From NCBI GenBank assembly GCA_021778785.1, contig JAJYBX010000103.1, positions 1 to 6,783 on the forward strand: a stretch of DNA of 6,783 nucleotides, written 5' to 3'. The stretch comes from Acidobacteriota bacterium. GTDB taxonomy: Bacteria > Acidobacteriota > Holophagae > Holophagales > Holophagaceae. The notes below the pieces were generated by a model, which was not told the origin of the DNA, searched no databases, and was given only the letters and a program-made list of their open reading frames with translations. Both the position numbers and the translations under genes were made by a program. This document shows positions 1 through 6,593 of the stretch, in pieces; position 1 is the stretch's first letter; each line of letters opens with the position of its first letter.

Positions 1-1
1 C

Positions 2-262
2 CTGGACATCCTGCGGCAGGGCAACCGGAGCGTCATGGGTGACATCGAGGTCGTGGTGGTGTCCGGCGGGCCGCTCAAGAAGGGGACCGTCGTCGGCACC
101 AACAAGGGCGTGGCGGTCTATTCGAATCTCCCCGTCCGGAACGTCACCATGCCGCTGATGCCCGGGAAGGGGGTGGACCTCAAGGGCAGCCGCCTGATGG
201 TGACCTTCACGTCGAGGGACCCGAAGGGGGCCCCCATCCAGGCGCTGCTCGACATCCCCTGA
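2..262 (+). CDS. C-terminal fragment of a PapD-like periplasmic pilus chaperone (partial, 5' end outside window)
   Basis: The frame is open from the window edge to the TGA at 260-262, giving the last 86 residues of a longer protein. What can be seen is one small beta-rich domain: a GNRSVMGDIEV stretch, then KGVAVY, then alternating hydrophobic strands ending in ALLDIP. This resembles the second (C-terminal) Ig-like domain of PapD-family chaperones, which hold pilus subunits in the periplasm and deliver them to an outer-membrane usher. The subunit-binding first domain lies outside the window, so its diagnostic residues cannot be checked. The context supports the call: the next gene starts 10 bp downstream and looks usher-like, and the gene after that encodes pilin-like DUF4402 domains. 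An alternative is another secreted Ig-like protein of the same operon. The periplasmic location is inferred from the family, because the N-terminus is missing. Confidence 0.55.
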   Translation: MDILRQGNRSVMGDIEVVVVSGGPLKKGTVVGTNKGVAVYSNLPVRNVTMPLMPGKGVDLKGSRLMVTFTSRDPKGAPIQALLDIP

Positions 263-272
263 ACGCCCCCGG

Positions 273-3200
273 ATGTTGAGATCCCTCGCTCCGGGGCTGC
301 TGCCCGCATGCCTCGCGGCCTTGGCGGGGCCCGCGGCCATGGGGCAGTCCGTCCCGCCCCGGGACGAGGAACCGGAACCCGTCCTGCTGCAGCCCCTGCT
401 GGGGCGGGTCCCCCTGGCGGACAGCCTCGGCGCCTACCCTTCCCCGGAAGGCGTGCTGGTCCCCCTGGGCGAAATCATGCGCCTCCTGGGTTTCGGCATC
501 CAGGTGGACGCGGCGCGGGGGCGGGCGGAGGGCTTCTTCATCCGGGAGTCCCGTCGCTTCCGCCTGGACCTGGGATCGCCATTCGTAGAAGTGGACGGGA
601 GGAAGATCCCCCTTCCGCCCGGCAAGGTGCGCCGCCTGGGGCAGGAACTGTACGTGGAATCCTCCCTGCTGGCGGCCTGGTTCCCCTTCGAGGTGAAGGT
701 GGACCTGAAGGCGGCCATCCTCCTCCTGAAGCCCCTGGAACGGCTGCCCATCCAGGATGAATGGGAACGGGAGGGCCGGTACATCGGGGGCCTGCCGTCC
801 CTGGCCGGAGGTGGCGGGGACGATCGTCCCGTCGGGCAGGCCCTCCCCATCCCCTACAGCCTGGCCGACCTGCCCTTCGTCGATCTCTCGGTGTTCTGGG
901 GGAAGGTGCAGAATTCGGCCTCCACCCAGCCTGCCGCCACGGCCACCCTCGCGGGGGACCTGCTCTGGATGAGCGCCATCGTCAACGTCTCCCGCGACCA
1001 GCAGGGGCGTTCGGAGGATTCCACCTGGACCCTCCTGCGGGAGGATCCCCATGCGGAGCTGCTCGGACCCCTCCACGCGAAACGGGTGGAGCTGGGCGAC
1101 ATCCTGCAATCGCCCACCCTGGGCCCCGCGGGGATGCTTCCCAGGGGCAGGGGGCTGCTGGTGGACAACTATCCCATCGGCTACCGGTCCCGGTTCGCCA
1201 CCCGCACCTTTTCAGGGTTCCTCGCCGCCGGCTGGTCCGTGGAGCTCTACCAGAACTTCGGCCTCATCGGATTCCAGAAGGCCCGACCCGACGGCCGCTA
1301 CGAATTCCAGGAGATCCCCCTGCGCTTCGGGCTCAACCTGTTCAAGCTCGTCTTCCATGGCCCCTTCGGACAGACCCGCGAGGAGCAGTACCGGGTGGAC
1401 ATCGCCAACGACCAGCCGAAACCCGGGGAGCTCTTCTACCGGGTCGCCGGCGTGAAGCCCTCGCCGGTCCGGGGTGGCTCGGCCCTGGTGGATCCCCTCG
1501 CCGTGGAGGAGGCCCGGAAGAAGGTCGCGGTCCTCGCCCAGGTGGAGTACGGGCTCTCGAGGATCTTCGCCCTGAGCGCGGGCAGCGCCAGGGCCACGCA
1601 CCCCGACCAGACCGTCCACACCTACGAGGATGTGGGCCTCCGCGCGGCGCTTCCCTACCTCTCGGTCCAGGTCGATGCCACCCGGGATCGGGTCGAGGAC
1701 CGCCCCCCCGGGTCCGCCAGGGAGATCCTGCTCCGCACCGGCTGGAACTACTCGACCTTCACCCTCCAGCGCACGGACTACCGGGATGGATTCCGGATGC
1801 TGGATTCGCTCGGCACCCTCCAGTTCATCAGGGAGCTGACCCGGGATTTCCGCGCCCAGTGGGACGGGACCGTGGCCTGGGGGAAGCGGCCCATCGCCTA
1901 CTCCCTGGCCCGCCAGCAGCGCATGTATGCCGACGGATCCTGGAGCACGACCGACATCGTGCGATCGACCTTCACCTTCCCCTCCTTCACCCTCACGCCC
2001 ATCCTCAGCCGCACGCGGGACTCCACCATGAGCGGTTCCACCCCGCTCGACGGGATCCTCTTCCTCACCGGTCAGCGGGCGGAATACAGCCTCCAGGGCG
2101 AGGCGGATTTCCGCTGGAGCGAGGGGAAGGCCAAGCTGACGGCCCTGGGCCTGCTGGGGGACCGCATCGCGCCCTCGGGGCTCATCTACCGCGTGGGATT
2201 CCGCAGCTCGGACGCCACCCTGCGCGGCACCGCGCTCGTCGCCAGCATCAACAAACTCACGGGCCACTACGGATGCGGGCTGGAGGCCCAGTATTCCAGG
2301 GGCCAGGGCTACGGCATCAATCTGCGCCTCCAGGCCTCCTTCGGGCGGGAGCCCCGGACCGGACGTTGGGTGAGCGAGGCCCGGCCCATGGCCGGCCTCG
2401 GGGCGATGTCCGCCGTCGCGTTCATGGATGCCAATGGGAATCGGGTATTGGATCCCGGAGAGCGGCTGCTGGAGGGGACCCAGTTCAAGGTCGCCCAAGC
2501 GCCGGTGGAGAGCTCCATCAAGGATCCGAGCGTGGTCCTCCGGCCCCTGATGCCCCGGGCCCAGGAGGTGACCGTCCAGGTGGATGAGACCACCCTCGAG
2601 GACGCCTCGCTGCAGTCGGTCGTGAAGGTCTATCGCATCGTGCCCAGGCCCGGGAAGGTCGCCAAGGTCGACTTCCCGGTGGCCCCCTTCGGCGAGATCA
2701 ACGGCACCGCCCGGATCCGGCGGGAATCGGGAACGCAGGAGTTCGGAGGGCTCGAGCTGGTGCTCAGCAGGCCCTCGGGCGAGAAGCTGCGGTCCCTGCG
2801 AAGCGCCTACGACGGGTTCTTCGAATTCCGGGATCTGCCCCTCGGGGACTATGTGCTGCGGGTGTCTCCGGAGGATGTCCGGCGGCTGAAGCTGAAGGAG
2901 CCTCCGTCCCGGTCCTACCATCTGGACACCCGGAAGAATTTCCTCGAGGGACAGGATTTCATCGTCGAGCCGCTGGAGCTGACCCCCCGGCAGGAGGTCC
3001 CCAGGGCCCCCGCTCCGGGCGAGGCGGCCCCGCCCTCCCGGCCTTCCCCCGCACCAGCCCCGGCTGGCATCGATCGGCCGATGGAACCGGTCCCGCCGCC
3101 CGCCTCAGGTGTCCACCCCGGGACGGAAGGGCCTGGATCGCCGCCATCCCGGGCGCCCGGGACGGACCTGGAGGCGAGGCTCCAGGCGCTGGCGGGAGGC

Positions 3201-3533
3201 GATCTCCCGCAGGCCCACCGTCAGGGTGAGGCCTACCGGAGGGCCCAGGCCCCCGGCTCCTGGACGCTCCGTCTGGAGACGGCGCGGCGGGTGGAGACGG
3301 TGAAGCAGGCCGTGGGCCTGTTCGGGGAACCGAAGCCGGACCTCTGGATCCTGCCCCTGCGGCTGCGGGACGGGGGCATCGGCTCCCAGGTCTTCCTGGG
3401 CGCCTACCGCACCAGGGCCGAGGCCGAGCGTCAGATCAGAACCCTGCCGGCCCTGTTCCTGGCCCACGGGAACCTCCCCCAGGCCTACCCCATGGACAAG
3501 CTCCCCAGTGAAGAAGACGAGCCTTCGTACTGA
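273..3533 (+). CDS. Usher-like outer-membrane assembly protein with CuAO-N-like N-terminal domain and C-terminal SPOR-like domain
   Basis: This 1086-residue protein probably acts as an outer-membrane platform that exports or assembles the surface subunits encoded beside it. Residues 1-25 form a signal peptide (hydrophobic core, cleavage near AAMGQS). Residues about 42-154 contain two half-repeats of copper-amine-oxidase-N-like type (VLVPLGEIMRLLGF near 61-74; YVESSLLAAWFP near 127-138). Residues about 274-377 recall an usher plug: GRGLLVDNYPIGYRS, then GWSVELYQNFGLIGFQ, DGRYEFQEIPL, and FHGPFGQTREE. Residues about 400-710 are many alternating aromatic/polar strands, as in a beta-barrel. A DANGNRVLDPGE loop at about 719-730 precedes a carboxypeptidase-regulatory-like sandwich (about 800-885), a Pro-rich linker (about 899-970) and a SPOR-like end (about 995-1080: GSWTLRLE, then SQVFLGAYRTRAEAERQI and LPALF). 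Classical ushers are about 800-850 residues and lack the outer domains. The start has a poor Shine-Dalgarno but gives an intact signal peptide, so translation is probably coupled to the gene ending 10 bp upstream. Usher homology is inferred from pattern only. Confidence 0.7.
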   Translation: MLRSLAPGLLPACLAALAGPAAMGQSVPPRDEEPEPVLLQPLLGRVPLADSLGAYPSPEGVLVPLGEIMRLLGFGIQVDAARGRAEGFFIRESRRFRLDLGSPFVEVDGRKIPLPPGKVRRLGQELYVESSLLAAWFPFEVKVDLKAAILLLKPLERLPIQDEWEREGRYIGGLPSLAGGGGDDRPVGQALPIPYSLADLPFVDLSVFWGKVQNSASTQPAATATLAGDLLWMSAIVNVSRDQQGRSEDSTWTLLREDPHAELLGPLHAKRVELGDILQSPTLGPAGMLPRGRGLLVDNYPIGYRSRFATRTFSGFLAAGWSVELYQNFGLIGFQKARPDGRYEFQEIPLRFGLNLFKLVFHGPFGQTREEQYRVDIANDQPKPGELFYRVAGVKPSPVRGGSALVDPLAVEEARKKVAVLAQVEYGLSRIFALSAGSARATHPDQTVHTYEDVGLRAALPYLSVQVDATRDRVEDRPPGSAREILLRTGWNYSTFTLQRTDYRDGFRMLDSLGTLQFIRELTRDFRAQWDGTVAWGKRPIAYSLARQQRMYADGSWSTTDIVRSTFTFPSFTLTPILSRTRDSTMSGSTPLDGILFLTGQRAEYSLQGEADFRWSEGKAKLTALGLLGDRIAPSGLIYRVGFRSSDATLRGTALVASINKLTGHYGCGLEAQYSRGQGYGINLRLQASFGREPRTGRWVSEARPMAGLGAMSAVAFMDANGNRVLDPGERLLEGTQFKVAQAPVESSIKDPSVVLRPLMPRAQEVTVQVDETTLEDASLQSVVKVYRIVPRPGKVAKVDFPVAPFGEINGTARIRRESGTQEFGGLELVLSRPSGEKLRSLRSAYDGFFEFRDLPLGDYVLRVSPEDVRRLKLKEPPSRSYHLDTRKNFLEGQDFIVEPLELTPRQEVPRAPAPGEAAPPSRPSPAPAPAGIDRPMEPVPPPASGVHPGTEGPGSPPSRAPGTDLEARLQALAGGDLPQAHRQGEAYRRAQAPGSWTLRLETARRVETVKQAVGLFGEPKPDLWILPLRLRDGGIGSQVFLGAYRTRAEAERQIRTLPALFLAHGNLPQAYPMDKLPSEEDEPSY

Positions 3534-3538
3534 CACCC

Positions 3539-3545
3539 GAGGTGA
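3539..3545 (+). promoter_or_regulatory. Shine-Dalgarno of the tandem DUF4402 gene
   Basis: GAGGTGA lies 16 to 5 bases before the ATG at 3550, with GAGG ending 7 bases from it. It decides the start: an in-frame GTG at 3508 would add 14 charged residues in front of an already complete signal peptide and would overlap the end of the preceding gene, without an equally good site. It sits in the 16-bp gap between the two genes, so both are probably read from one transcript. Confidence 0.75.
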
Positions 3546-3549
3546 TCCC

Positions 3550-4491
3550 ATGTCCCGATCGATCCCAGCCCACGCCCTTCTGCTCCTGCTCGCAGCCGCG
3601 GTGCTGAGGGGGCAGGCGCCCGCCCCCCCTTCCGGCACCTCCCTCGAGGTCCAGGTGGCCCATCCCATGAGCTTCGGCGGCCTGCTGATCGGCGCCGCCG
3701 GGGGGAGGATCACCCTGACCGAGGATGGGGTCCTGGTGCCGGATGGCCCGGGGGTGCTCCCGGGCAGCCTGCCCCCCGCCCGGGAGGCGCGCTTCGTGCT
3801 GACCGGCCCGCCCCTGGCTGCCTTCTCGATCTCGGTGCTCCCCGCCGCTCCCATCCTCACGGGGCCGAAGGGCGGGACCCTGCGGATGTCGGAGCTGCGC
3901 TGCTCCCTCCCGAACCTGCAGGGCAGCTTCGATGCCGCCGGGAGGGCGGAGCTGCGGCTGGGCGGGAGGCTCGACATCCCCGCGAACGCCGGGCCGGGGC
4001 CCTATGTATCGGGCCCGCTCTCCATCCAGTTGATGGTGCCCAGCGCGCCCGGAGAGAGGACCTTCCACAAGACCTTCGTCATCTCGGCCTTCCTGCGGGC
4101 CCCCCTGCTTCTTTCCAACACCGGCCCCATGGACTTCGGGTCGCTGCTGCCCGGAAGCCAGGCGGGCTACTTCGAGATCCTGGCCGATGGTGGCCACCGG
4201 AGCGCCACCCCGGGCGGGCCTTCCCTGGTGAGTGGCTCCCCACGCCCGGCCACGTTCACGATCCAGGGCCCCGAGGGCACCTGCTACCACATCCAGTTGC
4301 CCGACAGGATCCTGCTCGCGGGGCCCGGAGCTCCCATTCCGGTGGAGGCCTTCACCTGCAGCACGCCCCTCGCGGGGAGCATGCCCACGGGGGGGGTGAA
4401 CTTCGGCGTGGGCGCCCGTCTGCTGGTCCAGGGGGACCAGACCCCGGGAGCCTATCGGGGCCTCTTCCTGGTGGCGGTGATCTACCAGTAG
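3550..4491 (+). CDS. Secreted tandem DUF4402 (pilin-like) protein
   Basis: This 313-residue protein is likely a surface or appendage subunit handled by the chaperone and usher-like proteins encoded upstream. Residues 1-22 are a signal peptide (MSRS, a run of Leu/Ala, then VLRGQA). Two DUF4402-type domains follow. Domain 1, about 30-165, has MSFGGLLIGAAGG near 39, a FVLTG strand, and GGRLDIPANAGPGPYVSG near 138. Domain 2, about 190-313, has MDFGSLL near 194, ATFTIQG near 234, and the closing pair VGARLLVQGDQTPGAYRG and FLVAVIYQ that ends the family. DUF4402 proteins are usually a single such domain of about 150-180 residues, so this one is a duplication. Cys245 and Cys270 in domain 2 could form a disulfide; domain 1 has a lone Cys118. 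The terminal strand ends exactly at the stop codon, as in many chaperone-usher subunits. A tip adhesin or a minor subunit are both possible. Start chosen from the Shine-Dalgarno and signal peptide. Confidence 0.75.
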   Translation: MSRSIPAHALLLLLAAAVLRGQAPAPPSGTSLEVQVAHPMSFGGLLIGAAGGRITLTEDGVLVPDGPGVLPGSLPPAREARFVLTGPPLAAFSISVLPAAPILTGPKGGTLRMSELRCSLPNLQGSFDAAGRAELRLGGRLDIPANAGPGPYVSGPLSIQLMVPSAPGERTFHKTFVISAFLRAPLLLSNTGPMDFGSLLPGSQAGYFEILADGGHRSATPGGPSLVSGSPRPATFTIQGPEGTCYHIQLPDRILLAGPGAPIPVEAFTCSTPLAGSMPTGGVNFGVGARLLVQGDQTPGAYRGLFLVAVIYQ

Positions 4492-4493
4492 GT

Positions 4494-5651
4494 TCAGAAC
4501 CGGCTTGAGGAGGGAGCGGGGTCGGGATCGGCAGGCCGCCGGACGGGTTCCCGGGCGAGGCCGGCGCGGGCCGCCACCTCCCCGGCCAGGGCCAGGGCGG
4601 CGGTGAGGCCGGGGGACTCGATGCCGTAGAGGTTCACCAGTCCCGGCACGCCGTGGACGGCCTGCGTCTGGATGACGAAATCGGGCTGGGGGTCGCCGGG
4701 TCCGTGGATCTTGGGCCGGATGCCGGCGTAGGCGGGCTGCAGGGCGCCATCCGGCAGGCCCGGCCAGTACTTCCGGACCTCCGCGTAGAAGCCGTCGGCG
4801 CGGCGGGGATCCACGTCGTAGGTCTCCCGCTCGATCCACTCCACGTCGGGTCCGAAGCGGGCCTGGCCCGCCAGGTCCAGGGTGAGGTGCACGCCCAGGG
4901 CGTCCTGGCTGGGGATGGGATAGACCAGCCGCGAGAAGGGCGCCTTCCCGGAGAGGCCGTAGTAGTTGCCCTTGGAGAGGAACTGCGGCGGGACCGTGTC
5001 CGGCGGCAGGCCCTCGAGGCCCCGGGCCACCCGCTGGGAGCCCAGGCCCGCGGCGTTGAACATGCGCTCCGCCAGGACCGTCATGGGCTCCCCGCCGCCC
5101 ACCCGCACCTCGATCCCCGCCCCCGTGACGCGTCCGCCCGTCACGGGGCTCCGCAGCACCACCGTGGCGCCGTGGGCCTCGGCGTCGAGTGCGAGCGCCC
5201 GCATGAGGCCGTGGCTGTCCACGATGCCCGTGGTGGGGGAGTGCAGGGCGGCGGCGCAGCGGAGGTCCGGTTCCAGCGCCTGCACCGCGTCGGCCTCCAG
5301 CCAGTCCAGGCTCACGCCGTTGGCCGCGGCGCGGGCCTGGAGGTCCCGCAGGGCGTCCCGCTGGTCCGCCTGGGCCACGATGAGCTTGCCGAGCCGCCGG
5401 CAGGCCACGCCGTGGGCCTCGCAGAAGGCGTAGAGCAGCCGGTTGCCCGCCACGCAGGCGCGGGCCTTGAGGGAGCCCGCCGGGTAGTAGATCCCCGCGT
5501 GCACCACCTCGCTGTTGCGGGAGCTGATGCCCGTGCCGATGCGGTCCTCCGCCTCCAGCACCAGCACCTCCTGGCCAGCCCGCGCCAGGGTCCGGGCCAG
5601 CGCCAGGCCCACCACCCCGGCCCCGATGACGACGCACTGGACCCGTTCCAT
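4494..5651 (-). CDS. FAD-dependent oxidoreductase of the L-2-hydroxyglutarate dehydrogenase/oxidase family (LhgO/L2HGDH-like)
   Basis: This 385-residue flavoprotein belongs to the DAO fold. The N-terminus carries the FAD-binding Rossmann motif GAGVVG at 10-15 with the ribose-binding acidic residue at the end of the second strand (E33 in VLVLEAE). The family signature SSRNSEVVHAGIYYPAGSLK follows at 43-62, then GKLIVA at 88-93, TGIVDSHGLM at 141-150, LVYPIPSQDALGVHLTLD at 242-259, and the C-terminal FAD contact YGIESPGLTAAL at 342-353. These match LhgO and human L2HGDH, which oxidise L-2-hydroxyglutarate to 2-oxoglutarate and pass electrons to a quinone or other acceptor. Length is close to the family norm (about 370-430). 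The substrate is not proven, because related 2-hydroxyacid and glycerol-3-phosphate oxidases share the fold. It is predicted cytoplasmic or membrane-peripheral, since no signal peptide is visible. The last 18 residues or so are Pro/Ser/Arg-rich and probably disordered. It lies 51 bp downstream of the peroxiredoxin-like gene on the same strand. GGGGAGG, 4 bases before the ATG, supports this start. Confidence 0.85.
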   Translation of the reverse strand: MERVQCVVIGAGVVGLALARTLARAGQEVLVLEAEDRIGTGISSRNSEVVHAGIYYPAGSLKARACVAGNRLLYAFCEAHGVACRRLGKLIVAQADQRDALRDLQARAAANGVSLDWLEADAVQALEPDLRCAAALHSPTTGIVDSHGLMRALALDAEAHGATVVLRSPVTGGRVTGAGIEVRVGGGEPMTVLAERMFNAAGLGSQRVARGLEGLPPDTVPPQFLSKGNYYGLSGKAPFSRLVYPIPSQDALGVHLTLDLAGQARFGPDVEWIERETYDVDPRRADGFYAEVRKYWPGLPDGALQPAYAGIRPKIHGPGDPQPDFVIQTQAVHGVPGLVNLYGIESPGLTAALALAGEVAARAGLAREPVRRPADPDPAPSSSRF

Positions 5652-5656
5652 GGAGC

Positions 5657-5683
5657 CTCCCCGGTCATTCTGGACCGGCGGGG
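5657..5683 (-). promoter_or_regulatory. Intercistronic hairpin overlapping the Shine-Dalgarno of the FAD oxidoreductase gene
   Basis: CCGGTC (5661-5666) and GACCGG (5673-5678) form a perfect 6-bp inverted repeat around the 6-base loop ATTCTG. Beyond a one-base bulge at 5679, C5659-C5660 can pair with G5680-G5681. In the minus-strand transcript the 3' arm runs into the GGGGAGG ribosome-binding site (5656-5662), so folding would cover part of it. It lacks a U-run and is not a terminator. A regulatory role is inference. Confidence 0.4.
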
Positions 5684-5702
5684 TCGCTTTGCGCAGCCGG
5701 AA

Positions 5703-6593
5703 TCAGGCGCGGGGCAGGGGCGGACAGATGGACAGCTGGCGGTAATCGGGCCGGTCCGCGGGGGTCCGATGCACGAAGGCGGAGACGAGCGTCCCCCGGT
5801 GGACCAGGAACACGCCCGGCATCTGCAGCGCGGACCCGGTCAGGCGGCCGATGCCGTGGCGGTTGAGGACCGCCGCCGAGAAGCTCCGCCACCAGGCACG
5901 GAGATCGAGCAGATGCCAGAGGCTGGCCCTGCCCAGACCCAGCTGGAAGTACAGCCACCGGCGGGGATCGGAGATCCGGTCCACATCGGCGAGGTCGTAG
6001 CGGCCGAAGAAGTCCCGGGCCTCCGCGTCCGAGGCCATGTGGACGAGTACGAGGCGGGTGCCGGAGGCTTCGATCCCGGCCCGGTCGCGGGCCAGCTGGG
6101 CCAGGGCCTCGCGGCAGAACATGCAGCCGAAGTGGCGGAGGAAGACCACGAGCTGGGGCGCTTCCATGGATCTGGACAGCAGGGAGACGCCGTGCTGGTT
6201 CAGGGCCTCGGCCATCACGCCCTGGAGGGGGGCGCGTCCGGCCTCGGCCGTCGCCAGCTGCGCCCGCCAGGCCTGCCCCAGGAGGCGGACGGAGGGCAGG
6301 GCCAGGAGGAGGCCGAGGGATCCAGCCAGCCAGGCCGCGGGGCCCGGCCCGGCCCAGCCCAGGGCCCAGCCCGTCAGGCCCAGGCCTGCTACCAGGGCCT
6401 GCACGGCCTGGGGCCAGTGGCGGAGGGGATCCCGGTGGCCGAGGAACATCCCCAGTCCGAGGAAACCCAGGGCCGCCCGCAGGCCCCAGAAGGGCGGCTG
6501 GGGCCAGGGCGCCGCGGCCAGGAGGAGGAGGCCGAGGCTCTGCATCCAGGCGGGCATCCAGGACTCGGATCGGGGCGGGGGGGCGTCGGTCAT
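5703..6593 (-). CDS. Membrane-anchored peroxiredoxin-like protein (AhpC-TSA_2 / PRXL2 type)
   Basis: This 296-residue protein has two parts. Residues about 14-104 hold roughly four hydrophobic segments (about 14-30, 34-51, 63-81, 83-104), which should anchor it in the cytoplasmic membrane. Residues about 120-296 form a thioredoxin-fold domain: LVVFLRHFGCMFCREAL at 148-164 with the redox pair Cys157/Cys160, LVLVHMAS at 181-188, ISDPRRWLYFQLGLGRASLW at 207-226, and QMPGVFLVHRGTLVSAFVHR at 257-276. This order (FLRHFGCxFC, then DPxRxLYxxLGL, then QxPGxFLVxxG) is that of the AhpC-TSA_2/PRXL2 peroxiredoxin-like family, whose members are thiol oxidoreductases of mostly unknown substrate. The topology is not settled, so the side of the membrane on which CxxC acts is open. 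It is the first gene of a minus-strand pair with the FAD oxidoreductase. GGAG six bases before the ATG supports the start. The membrane region could instead be read as three or four segments. Confidence 0.75.
   Translation of the reverse strand: MTDAPPPRSESWMPAWMQSLGLLLLAAAPWPQPPFWGLRAALGFLGLGMFLGHRDPLRHWPQAVQALVAGLGLTGWALGWAGPGPAAWLAGSLGLLLALPSVRLLGQAWRAQLATAEAGRAPLQGVMAEALNQHGVSLLSRSMEAPQLVVFLRHFGCMFCREALAQLARDRAGIEASGTRLVLVHMASDAEARDFFGRYDLADVDRISDPRRWLYFQLGLGRASLWHLLDLRAWWRSFSAAVLNRHGIGRLTGSALQMPGVFLVHRGTLVSAFVHRTPADRPDYRQLSICPPLPRA

Noticed and set aside
300..314. Possible lipobox (LPAC) in the signal peptide of the usher-like protein
   Set aside because: The Cys would be at residue 13, too early for a lipoprotein signal, and Pro at -2 is unusual; a standard signal peptide extending to about residue 25 fits better.
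761..2587. Long plus-strand frame inside the usher-like gene, and the similar minus-strand frame at 1212-2921
   Set aside because: Both are Pro/Gly/Arg-rich without motifs, while the 273-3533 frame has a signal peptide and ordered domains.
3508..3549. Upstream GTG start for the DUF4402 gene, overlapping the preceding gene
   Set aside because: The ATG at 3550 has a better Shine-Dalgarno and puts the signal peptide at the N-terminus.
4485..4520. Intrinsic terminator at the convergent gene ends
   Set aside because: The GGTTC/GAACC repeat has a one-base loop and no T-run on either strand.
3436..5637. A 733-codon open frame on the minus strand across the DUF4402 gene and the flavoprotein gene
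   Set aside because: Its translation is low-complexity Gly/Pro/Arg/Ala-rich and recognisable proteins lie in other frames over the same bases. It is a by-product of high GC.
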